Shown here: positions 1 to 8,825 of the stretch, piece by piece | How positions within the stretch are numbered: position 1 is the stretch's first letter | How the letters are laid out: every line of letters begins with the position of its first letter | NCBI RefSeq assembly: GCF_030160295.1 | Contig: NZ_BSOB01000017.1 | Span: forward strand, 214,049 to 278,048 | Reading direction: 5' to 3' | Origin: Dyella acidisoli | GTDB lineage: Bacteria; Pseudomonadota; Gammaproteobacteria; Xanthomonadales; Rhodanobacteraceae | Length of the DNA stretch: 64,000 bases | Translations under genes and position numbers: made by a program | The notes under the pieces: model-generated | The model's database searches: none | Told to the model about the DNA's origin: nothing | The model's input: only the letters and a program-made list of their open reading frames with translations

Positions 1-199
1 GTCGATCAAAGCAAGGCGACATCCTTCAGGCTTGTAACCCATGCAATGCTGTGAGCTCTTCAGGTCATTTCTTTGGGTTACTTTTCTTTGGGCCCGCAAA
101 GAAAAGTGACTCGGGCCCTTTAGGGGCCGAAAGCTCCGAAAGCGCCGCAGGCAATGGCTCAATCCACGAAATCCCCAGCTGAGGCTCGACGCTAATCAG
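1..199. repeat. Right end of dispersed inverted-repeat element (copy 2, cut by window edge)
   Basis: The sequence from the window start to about 199 matches the right half of the element at 44832-45380: the same order of a CTTGTAACC..ATGCAATGC block, a CTTTTCTTTGGG/CAAAGAAAAGTGAC inverted pair, a GGGCCCTTTAGG block, and a terminal CCCAGCTGAGG..GCTAATCAG end. It has no credible open reading frame. It ends 29 bp beyond the pilR stop codon. Only part of this copy is visible, so its left end and total length are unknown. Confidence 0.8.
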
Positions 200-228
200 A
201 TGCACGCAGGGGAAGGCAGGGCAAAGGA

Positions 229-1671
229 TCAATCAATCCCAAGCTTCTTCAGCTTGTACCGCAATGCACGGAACGTAATACCCAGCTTCCGCGCTGCCGC
301 CGTTTTGTTGTAGCGCGACTCTTCCAGCGCCTTCATGATCGCGGTGCGCTCGAGGTTGCTGATGTAGTCGTCCAGTGGCAATTCGCTGGAAGGCGTCTGC
401 GCGGCGGGTACGGCTGCGGGCGACTGGTTCTGCGCATAGGCCGCCGGGGTAGCGTGATGGGTGGAGTGCGCACCCGCGCCGACTTCGGCGGTATGACGCG
501 CAGGACGTTGCGGCAGCATCAGATCGCTGGCATCGATGCGATCACCGTCGCACATCGCCACCGCGCGCTCGAGAATGTTTTCCAGTTCGCGCACATTGCC
601 GGGAAAGTCGTACTCCTCCAGCGCCTGGCGCGCTTCGGGAAGCAGGCGCACTGGCGTGCCGCCGCCACTTTTCACCGCCAGATGGCGCAGCACGAAGTCG
701 GCCAGCAGCGGTACGTCGCCGCGGCGTTCGCGTAAGGGCGGCACGCGCAGTTCGATCACGTTGATGCGATAGAACAGGTCCTGACGGAACTGGCCCTGAT
801 CGACCAAGGCCGCGAGATTCTTGTGCGTGGCGGAAAGAATGCGCACGTCCACGGCGACTTCTTCGCGCGCACCGATCGGGCGCACGGCTTTTTCCTGGAT
901 CGCGCGCAGCAGTTTTACCTGCATGTGCAGCGGCAGCTCGGCCACTTCATCGAGGAACAGCGTGCCGCCGTGTGCGGCCTGGAACAGTCCTTCCTTGTCC
1001 GCAACCGCGCCGGTGAAGCTGCCTTTGCGGTGGCCGAAGAACTCACTTTCCATCAGCTCGGAAGGAATCGCGCCGCAGTTCACCGGCACAAATGGTCCGC
1101 TGGCACGCGGTCCCTGTTCGTGAATGAGCCGTGCGACCAGTTCCTTGCCCACGCCCGATTCGCCAGCGATGTACACCGGAGCCTGATTGCGCGCGAGCTT
1201 GCCAATGGTGTTGCGCACTTGCTGCATGGCGCCGGAGTCACCGATCAACCGCTCGCTTGAGCCGGTTGCAGCAGGGCTGGCACCAGCGCCGGTGCGTTTT
1301 TCTTCCGCCAGCTTCAGCGCAGTGCGGACCAGTCGGCGCAGCATCTGGATATCGACCGGCTTGGAAACGAAATCGAACGCGCCGGCCTTCAGCGCCGTGA
1401 CGGCGGCGTCAACGTTGCCATAAGCGGTGATCATCGCCACCGGCGTCTCGTCATGCTCGGCCGCGATCAGCTCCACCAACTCCTGGCCGCTGCCATCGGG
1501 CAGCCGCATGTCGGTGAAACACAAGTCGTAGCTGCGTTCGGACAACGCCTGGCGCGCTTCGGCGACCGTGCCGACTGCATCGACCTTGAGGTCCATGCGG
1601 CCGAGCGTAATCGTCAGCAGCTCCCGGATGTCGCGTTCGTCGTCGATAACCAGGACTGTCTGTTGGCTCAT
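229..1671 (-). CDS. pilR: PilR, NtrC-family sigma-54 response regulator of type IV pili
   Basis: A cytoplasmic response regulator of 480 aa, expected to be phosphorylated by PilS and to activate sigma-54 transcription of pilin genes. An N-terminal receiver domain (about residues 5-120) carries the acidic pair DD near residue 10 and phospho-acceptor Asp54 (FTDMRLPDG). A central AAA+ domain has Walker A GESGVGKE, the sigma-54 contact loop GSFTGA (Ser in place of the usual Ala) and Walker B FLDE. The C-terminus is a Fis-type helix-turn-helix (TAAARKLGI..RALRYKLKKLG). The start MSQQTVLVIDD at 1671 is chosen because the receiver begins there; the 20-residue upstream extension has no homology-like content. 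Its usual partner pilS lies about 18.6 kb away at 20265-21899. Confidence 0.95.
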   Translation of the reverse strand: MSQQTVLVIDDERDIRELLTITLGRMDLKVDAVGTVAEARQALSERSYDLCFTDMRLPDGSGQELVELIAAEHDETPVAMITAYGNVDAAVTALKAGAFDFVSKPVDIQMLRRLVRTALKLAEEKRTGAGASPAATGSSERLIGDSGAMQQVRNTIGKLARNQAPVYIAGESGVGKELVARLIHEQGPRASGPFVPVNCGAIPSELMESEFFGHRKGSFTGAVADKEGLFQAAHGGTLFLDEVAELPLHMQVKLLRAIQEKAVRPIGAREEVAVDVRILSATHKNLAALVDQGQFRQDLFYRINVIELRVPPLRERRGDVPLLADFVLRHLAVKSGGGTPVRLLPEARQALEEYDFPGNVRELENILERAVAMCDGDRIDASDLMLPQRPARHTAEVGAGAHSTHHATPAAYAQNQSPAAVPAAQTPSSELPLDDYISNLERTAIMKALEESRYNKTAAARKLGITFRALRYKLKKLGID

Positions 1672-1753
1672 GATTCGGCGGCTAAAGGTTGAGTTTCCGT
1701 TCAGGATACTCGCGGCACCCGCCAGTGGCAAAGCGCGGCGTGTTCGCGTACGT

Positions 1754-2815
1754 CTAATGACTGAGGTGCTTGAGGAAGAACCTTACCATCACACGATAGG
1801 CATCCTGCGACTCGGGCAGCTCCGGATCGGAGAAGAACGAGTGCCACATGCCTTCCCACACGTGCAGTTCGGTCTGCACTCCCGCTTTGTCGAGCAATTG
1901 CTGGCTGGCCAACACCGAACTCATCGCCATGTCGCGCGTGCCGGTGATCAGCAGGGTGGGCGGAAATTTGGCCAGCAACGCGGGCGAAAGGCCGGGCTGT
2001 ACCAGTGGATCGCGGGGGCTCGCGCCATGGAAATAGGGAAGGTCGGCCAGCGTGAGCCGGTGCGCCGGCGCGCCCTGGCCATTCAACACGGGGCCTATGT
2101 AGGCCGAGTCGCCGTCGATATCCAGCAACGAAGAGCACAAGGTACCGATGGCGCCGGGCACTGGCACCTTGTCGGTGATCAGGCGGGCAACCGATTCGCC
2201 AGTGAGGATGCCGCCGGCGGAGCAGCCATAGATACCGATCTCTTTGGGCTTGTACTGCTTGAGCAAGGCGCGATACACGGCCTCCACATCCTCGCTCGCA
2301 GCTGGGAACGTGTGCTCGGGCCCTTGTCGATAATCAACCGTGATCACCTTGATGCGGCCGATGCTTGCGACCGGAATCGCCTCCACCAGCGCGCCGCTAT
2401 GCGCACCCCACAGGAAGGCGCCGCCATGCAAATTGATCAGCACGCGATGCGCGTTTTCTTCGGAGACGCCCCGCGCCGGTAGCACCACGTCCGTCCTTAC
2501 GCCGCCGATCGTTTCGCTCTGGATCTTCACCGCATACATCTTTTGCATGCGCGCGGCGCGATCGCTGTTGAGGTGATCGTAAAAGGCGCGGCTCTGTTCG
2601 ATAGGTGCTGTGATCGGTGGTGCCTTGCTACCCGCGGCGAGCATTTTGGGGAAGAAGGCGCGTGCTTCGGGCGAAGCGAAGGTGGAGTAGGGGATACTGA
2701 CAGCGGGAGAGGTGATGGTGGCGTCGGGTTTGATAGTTGGTGCGGTGTCTTGCGCAGAAACTGCCGAACCGAATAGTGCGATGGCTGCAAGGCATAGAAG
2801 ACGTGGTGCGTACAT
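1754..2815 (-). CDS. Exported alpha/beta hydrolase (hormone-sensitive-lipase type esterase)
   Basis: A 353-aa predicted exported esterase/lipase. The start at 2815 is set by a strong GGAGGAAT ribosome site and by the signal peptide that follows (MYAPRLLCLAAIALFGSAVSAQ). The oxyanion-hole motif HGGA and nucleophile motif GCSAGG are present, followed by an acid-loop candidate (TRDMAMS) and catalytic His in WHSFF, the order expected of the HSL/acetyl-hydrolase branch. The longer upstream reading comes from the palindromic repeat at 2875-2954. It is the last island gene before pilR (82-bp gap) and shares strand with the sugar operon. The substrate is unknown; it might deacylate sugar esters but nothing in the sequence shows that. 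Confidence 0.85.
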   Translation of the reverse strand: MYAPRLLCLAAIALFGSAVSAQDTAPTIKPDATITSPAVSIPYSTFASPEARAFFPKMLAAGSKAPPITAPIEQSRAFYDHLNSDRAARMQKMYAVKIQSETIGGVRTDVVLPARGVSEENAHRVLINLHGGAFLWGAHSGALVEAIPVASIGRIKVITVDYRQGPEHTFPAASEDVEAVYRALLKQYKPKEIGIYGCSAGGILTGESVARLITDKVPVPGAIGTLCSSLLDIDGDSAYIGPVLNGQGAPAHRLTLADLPYFHGASPRDPLVQPGLSPALLAKFPPTLLITGTRDMAMSSVLASQQLLDKAGVQTELHVWEGMWHSFFSDPELPESQDAYRVMVRFFLKHLSH

Positions 2816-2874
2816 GATTCCTCCCTGCTCGCGATGGATGTAGGTTGCTATGAAAGTACAGTCTCCCTCGCCGT

Positions 2875-2954
2875 CGTCATTCCTGCGAAAGCAGGAATCC
2901 ATCTTGCTCTGATGCACCCCGTAAAAATGGATTCCCGCGTTCGCGGGAATGACG
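2875..2954. repeat. Twin palindromic intergenic repeat (GTCATTCC..GGAATGAC type)
   Basis: Two imperfect hairpins of the form GTCATTCCTGC-GAAA-GCAGGAATCCA, arranged head to head with a spacer of about 25 bp. The same 80-bp unit, including the spacer words TTGCTCTGATG and AAAATGG, recurs at 61943-62023. It lies between the trehalase and esterase genes and could act as a transcription-attenuating or mRNA-stabilising structure; no function is shown by the sequence. Confidence 0.85.
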
Positions 2955-2967
2955 GCTATGGGGCGTG

Positions 2968-4692
2968 TTACGGCGTACTCGCGGATTTTGGCGATTTCGT
3001 GCCGCTCAAAATTTCATCCATCATCAAATACACCCCGTTGGTCCAGCCGAAGCCGATCACATTGGCGGTGTAGCCCGCGCTCACTTTCACATCGGCATTG
3101 CCGCTGGCCATGTTGTATTTCTCGCGGATCGTGCCATCGGCGGCAAGGCTGCGATCGATCGTGGCGTTGAACTTGCCGGCGATGCGGTGTGCATCGTCGT
3201 GGAAGCCATAGGCATCCAAGCCGGCTACAGCAAGCCAGTTGGTGGGTGCCCAGCCGAACGGTGCATTCCACTGCGCACCGCTGGGCTTGTTGTCCATGGC
3301 AAGACCGCCGGACAGTTCGAAGATGGAAAGCTTGTCGCGCACGGAGGCCGCCTGTTGCGGTGAAGCCGCACTGGCCCATAGCGGATAGAAAGTGCTGAGG
3401 TAAGGTGCGTCGGACGGCTTGCCGGCAACGGCATCGTAATCGCGATACATGCCGAACTCAGGGCGCCACAGATACTTGTTCATCGCTTCTTTGCGCGCGG
3501 CGGCGGACTGCGCCCAGTGTTCCGCATCGGCGGTCTTGCCTAATTGCTGGGCAAAGTCGTGCAGATCCATCTCGTAGCGATAGAGCAGGCTGTTCAAGCT
3601 CACATCCGCGTAGTGATGGGTGGAGCCACCAAACGGGCCGTAATGGAAATTGGTGTCGAAACCCGATTCGCGCATGGCGCGATCGCCGTGGTAGTAGTCG
3701 GCGGTCAGGCGATAGCCGCCCAGCCAGTTGCCGGCGCACACCTTGGATGCTTGCACGTCGCAACTTTCCGTCTTCAGGCGATCGGATTCGGCTGCATCCG
3801 GATGCTCGCCGGCCTTGAGTAGATAACCAGGATTTTCGGTCGGATGGGCGAGCAGCCACTTGATCACGCCGCGATAGTATTCGCTGGTCTGTGCCTCCAG
3901 CACCGGGCCTGCGCCGAAATCGTAATAGCGCGCCAATCCTGTGTTGCCGGCAAGATGTTCCGGGCGCGTCCAGATGTCGTGATTGCGCACCGCGAGCGGA
4001 TAGGCTTTTTCGAGCCAGTCTCGCTTCTCGTCCGCATTGTGGAAAGCTGCCGGATCGTTGAGCACCGACACCATCATCCGGGTGAGGAACGGCGGCTGTG
4101 AACGGCTGAGGTAGTAAGTGCGGTTCGCGTTCAACACGCCGCCGTAGTACTGCACCTCGAACAGCGCGTTGTCGACCATGCTGCGCGCCAGCTCGGTGCG
4201 ATGGTCGGCCACCAGGCCAAGCAGGATGAAGTAGCTGTCCCAGCCGTACATCTCATTGAAAAAACCGCCGGGCACCACGTAGGGATGCGGTAGATAAAGC
4301 AGGCCTTGCACAGGCAGCTTGGTCGCGTCGACGTCACCGAGTTGCTCGATGGTGCGCGGTAACGTGTGTACATCGATATTGCAGCGTTTCTGTGCCTGCA
4401 GTAGATCCTGCGGCGCGGTGAACTGCGCCGGCACATAGAGCACGGGGCGTGTTCGTATCTTCGGGTCGAGCAACGACTTGCACTCGTCCTGGGAACGCGT
4501 GAGCGTGCTCCAGGCTTTGTCGATGTAGTCGCGGGTCTTGGCCGGATCGGGCTGTGCGGCGGAGGCGGTCGCGACAAACGTGGTTAGAAGCAATGAAAGG
4601 TAAGCAGTTCTTACAATGCCAATTCTTGCTTCGCCGGAATGACGGTGAGGAGAATTTAGGCTTTGCGGAGTAGTGCCAAGTTCGTTGTTCAT
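2968..4692 (-). CDS. Exported GH37 alpha,alpha-trehalase
   Basis: A 574-aa glycoside hydrolase family 37 trehalase, expected to cleave trehalose to two glucoses outside the cytoplasm. It has both family signatures, PGGFFNEMYGWDSYF and QWNAPFGWAP, at the expected spacing. A hydrophobic signal segment (YLSLLLTTFVATASAAQ) begins unusually late, after about 27 residues, because the 5' end of the gene contains part of a palindromic repeat (encoding SPHRHSGEARIG). The ATG at 4692 is chosen for the GGGGA site upstream; an in-frame GTG at 4716 is less supported. It lies 52 bp downstream of the first GH65 gene and is probably cotranscribed with it. Confidence 0.93.
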   Translation of the reverse strand: MNNELGTTPQSLNSPHRHSGEARIGIVRTAYLSLLLTTFVATASAAQPDPAKTRDYIDKAWSTLTRSQDECKSLLDPKIRTRPVLYVPAQFTAPQDLLQAQKRCNIDVHTLPRTIEQLGDVDATKLPVQGLLYLPHPYVVPGGFFNEMYGWDSYFILLGLVADHRTELARSMVDNALFEVQYYGGVLNANRTYYLSRSQPPFLTRMMVSVLNDPAAFHNADEKRDWLEKAYPLAVRNHDIWTRPEHLAGNTGLARYYDFGAGPVLEAQTSEYYRGVIKWLLAHPTENPGYLLKAGEHPDAAESDRLKTESCDVQASKVCAGNWLGGYRLTADYYHGDRAMRESGFDTNFHYGPFGGSTHHYADVSLNSLLYRYEMDLHDFAQQLGKTADAEHWAQSAAARKEAMNKYLWRPEFGMYRDYDAVAGKPSDAPYLSTFYPLWASAASPQQAASVRDKLSIFELSGGLAMDNKPSGAQWNAPFGWAPTNWLAVAGLDAYGFHDDAHRIAGKFNATIDRSLAADGTIREKYNMASGNADVKVSAGYTANVIGFGWTNGVYLMMDEILSGTKSPKSASTP

Positions 4693-4744
4693 GCGAAATC
4701 CCCATTTCAGAGCCACCGATCGCTAGCTGATGGCGTATTGCGAA

Positions 4745-7003
4745 TCAAAGAGTATGGCGCGTGAGGGTTACGTTTCCGTGGGCATCTCGCTGTAACGTGA
4801 TGTCCATCGACGTGCCGCGAAACGTGACGTGCTTGATCGTCACGCTCTTCCAGTGTGCAGGCAGCATGGGTGGATAGGCCTGCACCAGCCCTTGATCCTC
4901 GATGCGCAAGCCGGTAAAGCCGTAAAGGATGTTCTGCAGCAGTCCACCACTGGACGTCATGAAATAGCCGGTGTTGTTGCTGGCCGTTTCGGTGCGCACG
5001 TTGAAGGGCGGCTTGAGTACGTCAGCACTGATGTAGCTTTGGAACCATTTGTCTGCATCCTTCACGTAGCCGGCAGTGGCGGCCGTGATGGAAAGCGGCA
5101 AATAGCCCATGCTGTTGGCTTCGCGGTGTGACTGCTTGATGGGTGCGATGGCGTAGTCGTAGTTGCGCTTGCGCAGATCCTGGCTCATGGACAAGTCCAC
5201 CGATGGAAGGCTCAGATGAGGCAGTGCGCTGCCGCCCCATGAATCGATGTCGTGCGGTACGGTCTCGTCGAAATCCAGGTAGTGGCCTTCCTGCTTGGAG
5301 AAAGGCAGGTAGAGTCCTTTCGCCACTTCCGCCCAGTGCGGGTCAGGCTTGTCGTCGACGACGGCTGCGGCATCCGTGGCAATCTCAAGCGCCTTGCGTG
5401 CGGCCGCATTGGTAAACGTGTCGTTCGGCACGTCGTTGTAATCCTCGTCCACCGACGTGACGTGCAGGATGTCGTAGCGTTGCTTGATCGGATTGTAGGT
5501 GGCGCGACTGGCCCAGAAGTCGGCCACGGCACGAATGACCGGCCAGCCATGTTGGACCAGCCAGTCGCGATCGTGCGTGGCGAGGAAGTACTGCCATTGT
5601 GCGATCGCGATATCGGCGTTGACGTGGATTTCGCGTTCGTCCAACACCCAGGCGAAATGGGGTGTTTGCGAGCTTCCATTGTCCGGATCGGCTTCCCATG
5701 GATACATCGCGCCGCGCAGATTGCGTTCATGGGCGCGCTGCTTGGCCTCATCGAGCGTGCGGGCGCGGAACATCACCAGAGATTTTGCGCGATCAGAATG
5801 CAGCAAGAGCAATGCGGGGAACACCCAGGAATCGCTATCCCAGAAAATGTGTCCTGTGTAACCCGGTGTCATGCCGCAAGCGCCGATCGGCCACGCCGTG
5901 TCAGGTGCGACGTTCGACAGCAGATAATAGAGATCGGAGTGCACCATCCGCTGCGCTTTGGGATCACCGTTGATCACAATGTCCGACTGCCACAAGTTAT
6001 GCCAGGCGTTCTCGTGTTCTGCCAACAAGGCATCGAAACCTTTGTCGCGTGCGGCGGTTGCCTGGGCCAGATTCTGCTTCGCATTAGCGCCACCCCAGCC
6101 ATCTCGTGACATCGCCACGTATTTGGTGAAGGTGTAGGTGCGACCTTTGCGCACCTCGACGCGCAGGTTCAGCGCCAGGCGATAGTCGCTGCGGTAGCGC
6201 TCGACATGGCTGGCTTGGACATCGTTCGGCAGCGCGATCGCCACGGCTTGCGCCATACCGGCACCCTGCTCAGCCTTGCCTCGCAGCCATAGCGTGAGTG
6301 CTGAAGTATCGCCATCAGCGGTCAGCACATGCGTGTCGCCGTGGTACCACAACGGCGCTCGATCCGGTGTTGCGGGTGGTATCGGCCGCAGCGTCATGTT
6401 GTTGGCGAACACGGCTTCCTGCATCTGCGGGCCGTCTATTTTTGCCAATGCGAATCGCGGCTGGTGAGGCGCCCATTGATCGAGCTGGAAGGAAAGCTGC
6501 ACTTCGCCGTCGAAATCCGGCGTGATCGAAAACTGCGTCGCAGCAAGATGAGGCGATGCCTGGCTGACGAACGTCTCCACCTTGATCACGGTCGTTTTGT
6601 GGCCGTCGATGTAGTTGTACTGTGTGGTCAGTACGCCGTTGTACATGTCCAGCGTCTGCGCGTAGTCCTTGAAGTGATGGGCGTCGACGTCGACCTGATT
6701 CAGCCAGAACTGACCGGCGTGCGATGCGCCGGTGCTGTAGTCGATGCCGGTCCAGCCGGGGATGGCCGCGGGGCGTGACACGTCGCCTTTTGCGTAATCC
6801 ATGAAAGCGATCATGTAGGCGAGATTGCCTTCAGTCCCGCGTGGGGCGGTCATGGTGGAGATGTAGCCGTTGCCGAGTTGGCCGGGAAAATAAGTGCCAA
6901 GATCCTGCATGGTGGCAGTCAGCAGAAAACTGGAATCGGTAGCGGCGCAAACACTGCTGGCCATCAGCGCGAGGCAGGCGAGTAGCATGCGCCGCCGTGT
7001 CAT
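4745..7003 (-). CDS. Exported GH65-family alpha-glucosidase (hydrolase type), copy A
   Basis: A 752-aa protein with signal peptide MTRRRMLLACLALMASSVCAA, from a good GGAGG site. The family 65 core is shown by the FWDSDSWVFPALLLLH helix motif, MYPWEAD, and the acid-bearing motif HVTSVDEDYNDV (Glu520 candidate general acid). Where GH65 phosphorylases have the phosphate-binding NTSHG motif, this protein has NVRTETASNN, so Glu672 is a candidate general base. This pattern fits the hydrolase branch (acid trehalase, PGGHG, bacterial kojibiose hydrolase) rather than a phosphorylase. The start overlaps the upstream TPR-oxygenase stop by ATGA, implying coupling. The exact disaccharide (kojibiose, trehalose, nigerose) cannot be read from the sequence. 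Confidence 0.88.
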   Translation of the reverse strand: MTRRRMLLACLALMASSVCAATDSSFLLTATMQDLGTYFPGQLGNGYISTMTAPRGTEGNLAYMIAFMDYAKGDVSRPAAIPGWTGIDYSTGASHAGQFWLNQVDVDAHHFKDYAQTLDMYNGVLTTQYNYIDGHKTTVIKVETFVSQASPHLAATQFSITPDFDGEVQLSFQLDQWAPHQPRFALAKIDGPQMQEAVFANNMTLRPIPPATPDRAPLWYHGDTHVLTADGDTSALTLWLRGKAEQGAGMAQAVAIALPNDVQASHVERYRSDYRLALNLRVEVRKGRTYTFTKYVAMSRDGWGGANAKQNLAQATAARDKGFDALLAEHENAWHNLWQSDIVINGDPKAQRMVHSDLYYLLSNVAPDTAWPIGACGMTPGYTGHIFWDSDSWVFPALLLLHSDRAKSLVMFRARTLDEAKQRAHERNLRGAMYPWEADPDNGSSQTPHFAWVLDEREIHVNADIAIAQWQYFLATHDRDWLVQHGWPVIRAVADFWASRATYNPIKQRYDILHVTSVDEDYNDVPNDTFTNAAARKALEIATDAAAVVDDKPDPHWAEVAKGLYLPFSKQEGHYLDFDETVPHDIDSWGGSALPHLSLPSVDLSMSQDLRKRNYDYAIAPIKQSHREANSMGYLPLSITAATAGYVKDADKWFQSYISADVLKPPFNVRTETASNNTGYFMTSSGGLLQNILYGFTGLRIEDQGLVQAYPPMLPAHWKSVTIKHVTFRGTSMDITLQRDAHGNVTLTRHTL

Positions 7004-8820
7004 GGTGTTTCCTCCGGCACCACGTCGAAGGCCACCGTAAGTCGGGTCTGCTCGCTGTGGAATGGCACGGTGCCGTGCCAGAAATAGGAAGGAAACAGCA
7101 CCAACTTGCCCGCTTCGGGCCGGACTACGTGCTGGGTATGCAACGGCGGCGTGGTCACGATGCTGGGCTGCCCGAACGCGAGACATCCGTCCGGCGTGGA
7201 AGCGCGGGCCATGTCATCGGGCAGGTCTACGTAAAACGCCGAAGAAATCCAGCCGCGCGGGTGTACGTGACTGGTGTGAAAGCCTGCACTACGCAGCCGC
7301 ACCGACCAGCCGCCGTTGTAGCGATAAGCCCCGCGGTTGCGGCGGCGTAACGGATCGGAACCGCTGCCGATATGCGCGAGGTAAGCGCGGATCGGTGCGT
7401 CGAATGCTTCGAAAAGCGCCTGGATGATGAGATCCGGGTGACGCGTCAGATCGCCGGTGGTTTCCGTGCCATGGCGCAACGATTGGAACAACAACGGGTG
7501 GCCATGCGGATTGTGCAGGCGCTCCAGGCTGCGCTTCACATCAGCAAGGAAATGAGGCAGATCCGGCCACTGCGGTGGCGCCTGCAAGGTTTGCGGACGC
7601 ACCAGATCCGGATAGTCGCAAAACGCGTCGTAGCGCTCATCGCCGAGCAGACGCCATGCGGTGGTCTGCAATGCGATCAAGTATTGATCGTCCGGTGTGT
7701 TGGCAAGCAGTGCTTCGCAGTGACGCAATGCATTTTGCGCATCGCCGGTACCTAACAACGCCGCAGCCAGCAGGTTTCGCGGTGCGCTAGCGGAAGGTGA
7801 TCGTTGCAGTGCGCGTTCTGCCAATGTCAGCGCGGTGGCAGGATCGAATTCCAACGCAGCAAGCCCCGCACGTACCAGTAGGGAGGGTGTGGCTTGTGGA
7901 TGCGCCGCCGATGTCGCCAGGCACAGGTAAGCGCCGTGTGCATCGCCGGCGCCCTGCAGAATCGCCGCTTTCGTGGCGAGCAGCGCTTCGTCACCCTGGA
8001 ATTTTTGTAAGGCTTGATCGAGCACCGCGGTGGTCTGCGCGCTATCGCCTGTGCGCATCCATACCAGCCGGGCAAGATGATCGTGTGCATCGATATGGCG
8101 AGGTTCCTGCCGCAGGCAGTCGCGCAGGGCAGCTTCTGCGGATTCCAATTTGCCGAGTGCGATCAGGCTGCTTGCATGGGTGAAATAGACGGCTGCCGTC
8201 CGGTGCCCACGTGCAAGCGCGTTATCGGCGGCGCGTTCGGCCTCGGTGTGTTTGGACGCCGCCGCCAAGGCCATCGCCAGTGCATGGGCCGCAGCAGGAT
8301 CGTCAGGCAGCGCTTCTGCTCGTCGGCGATAAAAGCCAACGGCTTCATCCTGACGTCCGAGCGCCGCAAGCGCTGCAACATGTTGCGCGATCAGCTCGGC
8401 CGGTGCCTGTGTGGAACCGCACAAGGGGGCAACGATGGTCAGCGCATCGGTCGGGCGCTGCTGATCGTTGTAGTGGCGCGCAAGCAGCAGCGCGGCGTGC
8501 GGTAGACGCTGAGCTACACGTTGCAGCAACGGCACCGCTTCGTCCTGGCGTCCGCTGTTCAGTAGCAACTCGCCGAGCGAGGCCCACGTTGGCGCCCAGC
8601 CAGGATCGGCGGCCATGGCTTTGCGCAACAGCGCCTCCGCGCCTTCGATGTCCCCCTGTGCTTGCCGAATACCGCCCAGCAGGCGCAAGGCTTCCGCATA
8701 GTCAGGGTGCTCTTCGACAATGGATTGCAGTCGATCACGCGCACCGTGAAAGTCCCCGCCCTGCAACAGCTTGCCGACCTGCTGCATGGCTTCAAGGAGT
8801 GAGGGCGGGGGCATGGACAT
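7000..8820 (-). CDS. TPR protein with C-terminal 2OG-Fe(II) oxygenase domain
   Basis: A 606-aa cytoplasmic-looking protein with no signal peptide. Residues about 1-380 are tetratricopeptide-like repeats (e.g. GDFHGARDRLQSIVEEHPDY, GDIEGAEALLRKAMAADPGW). The C-terminal part (about 400-606) resembles the putative 2-oxoglutarate/Fe(II) oxygenase family Oxy_5: HVHPRGWISSAFYV gives candidate metal ligands His518/His520, WHG gives His582, and Arg593 is a candidate for 2OG binding. It starts 5 nt after the stop of GH65 copy B and overlaps GH65 copy A by ATGA, so it is fixed inside the sugar operon. The substrate is unknown; protein or peptide hydroxylation is one possibility. The start at 8820 has a weak ribosome site, consistent with re-initiation. 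Confidence 0.85.
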   Translation of the reverse strand: MSMPPPSLLEAMQQVGKLLQGGDFHGARDRLQSIVEEHPDYAEALRLLGGIRQAQGDIEGAEALLRKAMAADPGWAPTWASLGELLLNSGRQDEAVPLLQRVAQRLPHAALLLARHYNDQQRPTDALTIVAPLCGSTQAPAELIAQHVAALAALGRQDEAVGFYRRRAEALPDDPAAAHALAMALAAASKHTEAERAADNALARGHRTAAVYFTHASSLIALGKLESAEAALRDCLRQEPRHIDAHDHLARLVWMRTGDSAQTTAVLDQALQKFQGDEALLATKAAILQGAGDAHGAYLCLATSAAHPQATPSLLVRAGLAALEFDPATALTLAERALQRSPSASAPRNLLAAALLGTGDAQNALRHCEALLANTPDDQYLIALQTTAWRLLGDERYDAFCDYPDLVRPQTLQAPPQWPDLPHFLADVKRSLERLHNPHGHPLLFQSLRHGTETTGDLTRHPDLIIQALFEAFDAPIRAYLAHIGSGSDPLRRRNRGAYRYNGGWSVRLRSAGFHTSHVHPRGWISSAFYVDLPDDMARASTPDGCLAFGQPSIVTTPPLHTQHVVRPEAGKLVLFPSYFWHGTVPFHSEQTRLTVAFDVVPEETP

Positions 8821-8825
8821 CGTCG

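Noticed and set aside
2875-2954. CRISPR-like arrangement of the palindromic repeats
   Set aside because: Units occur singly or as inverted pairs scattered over the window, not as regularly spaced direct repeats, and there are no cas genes.
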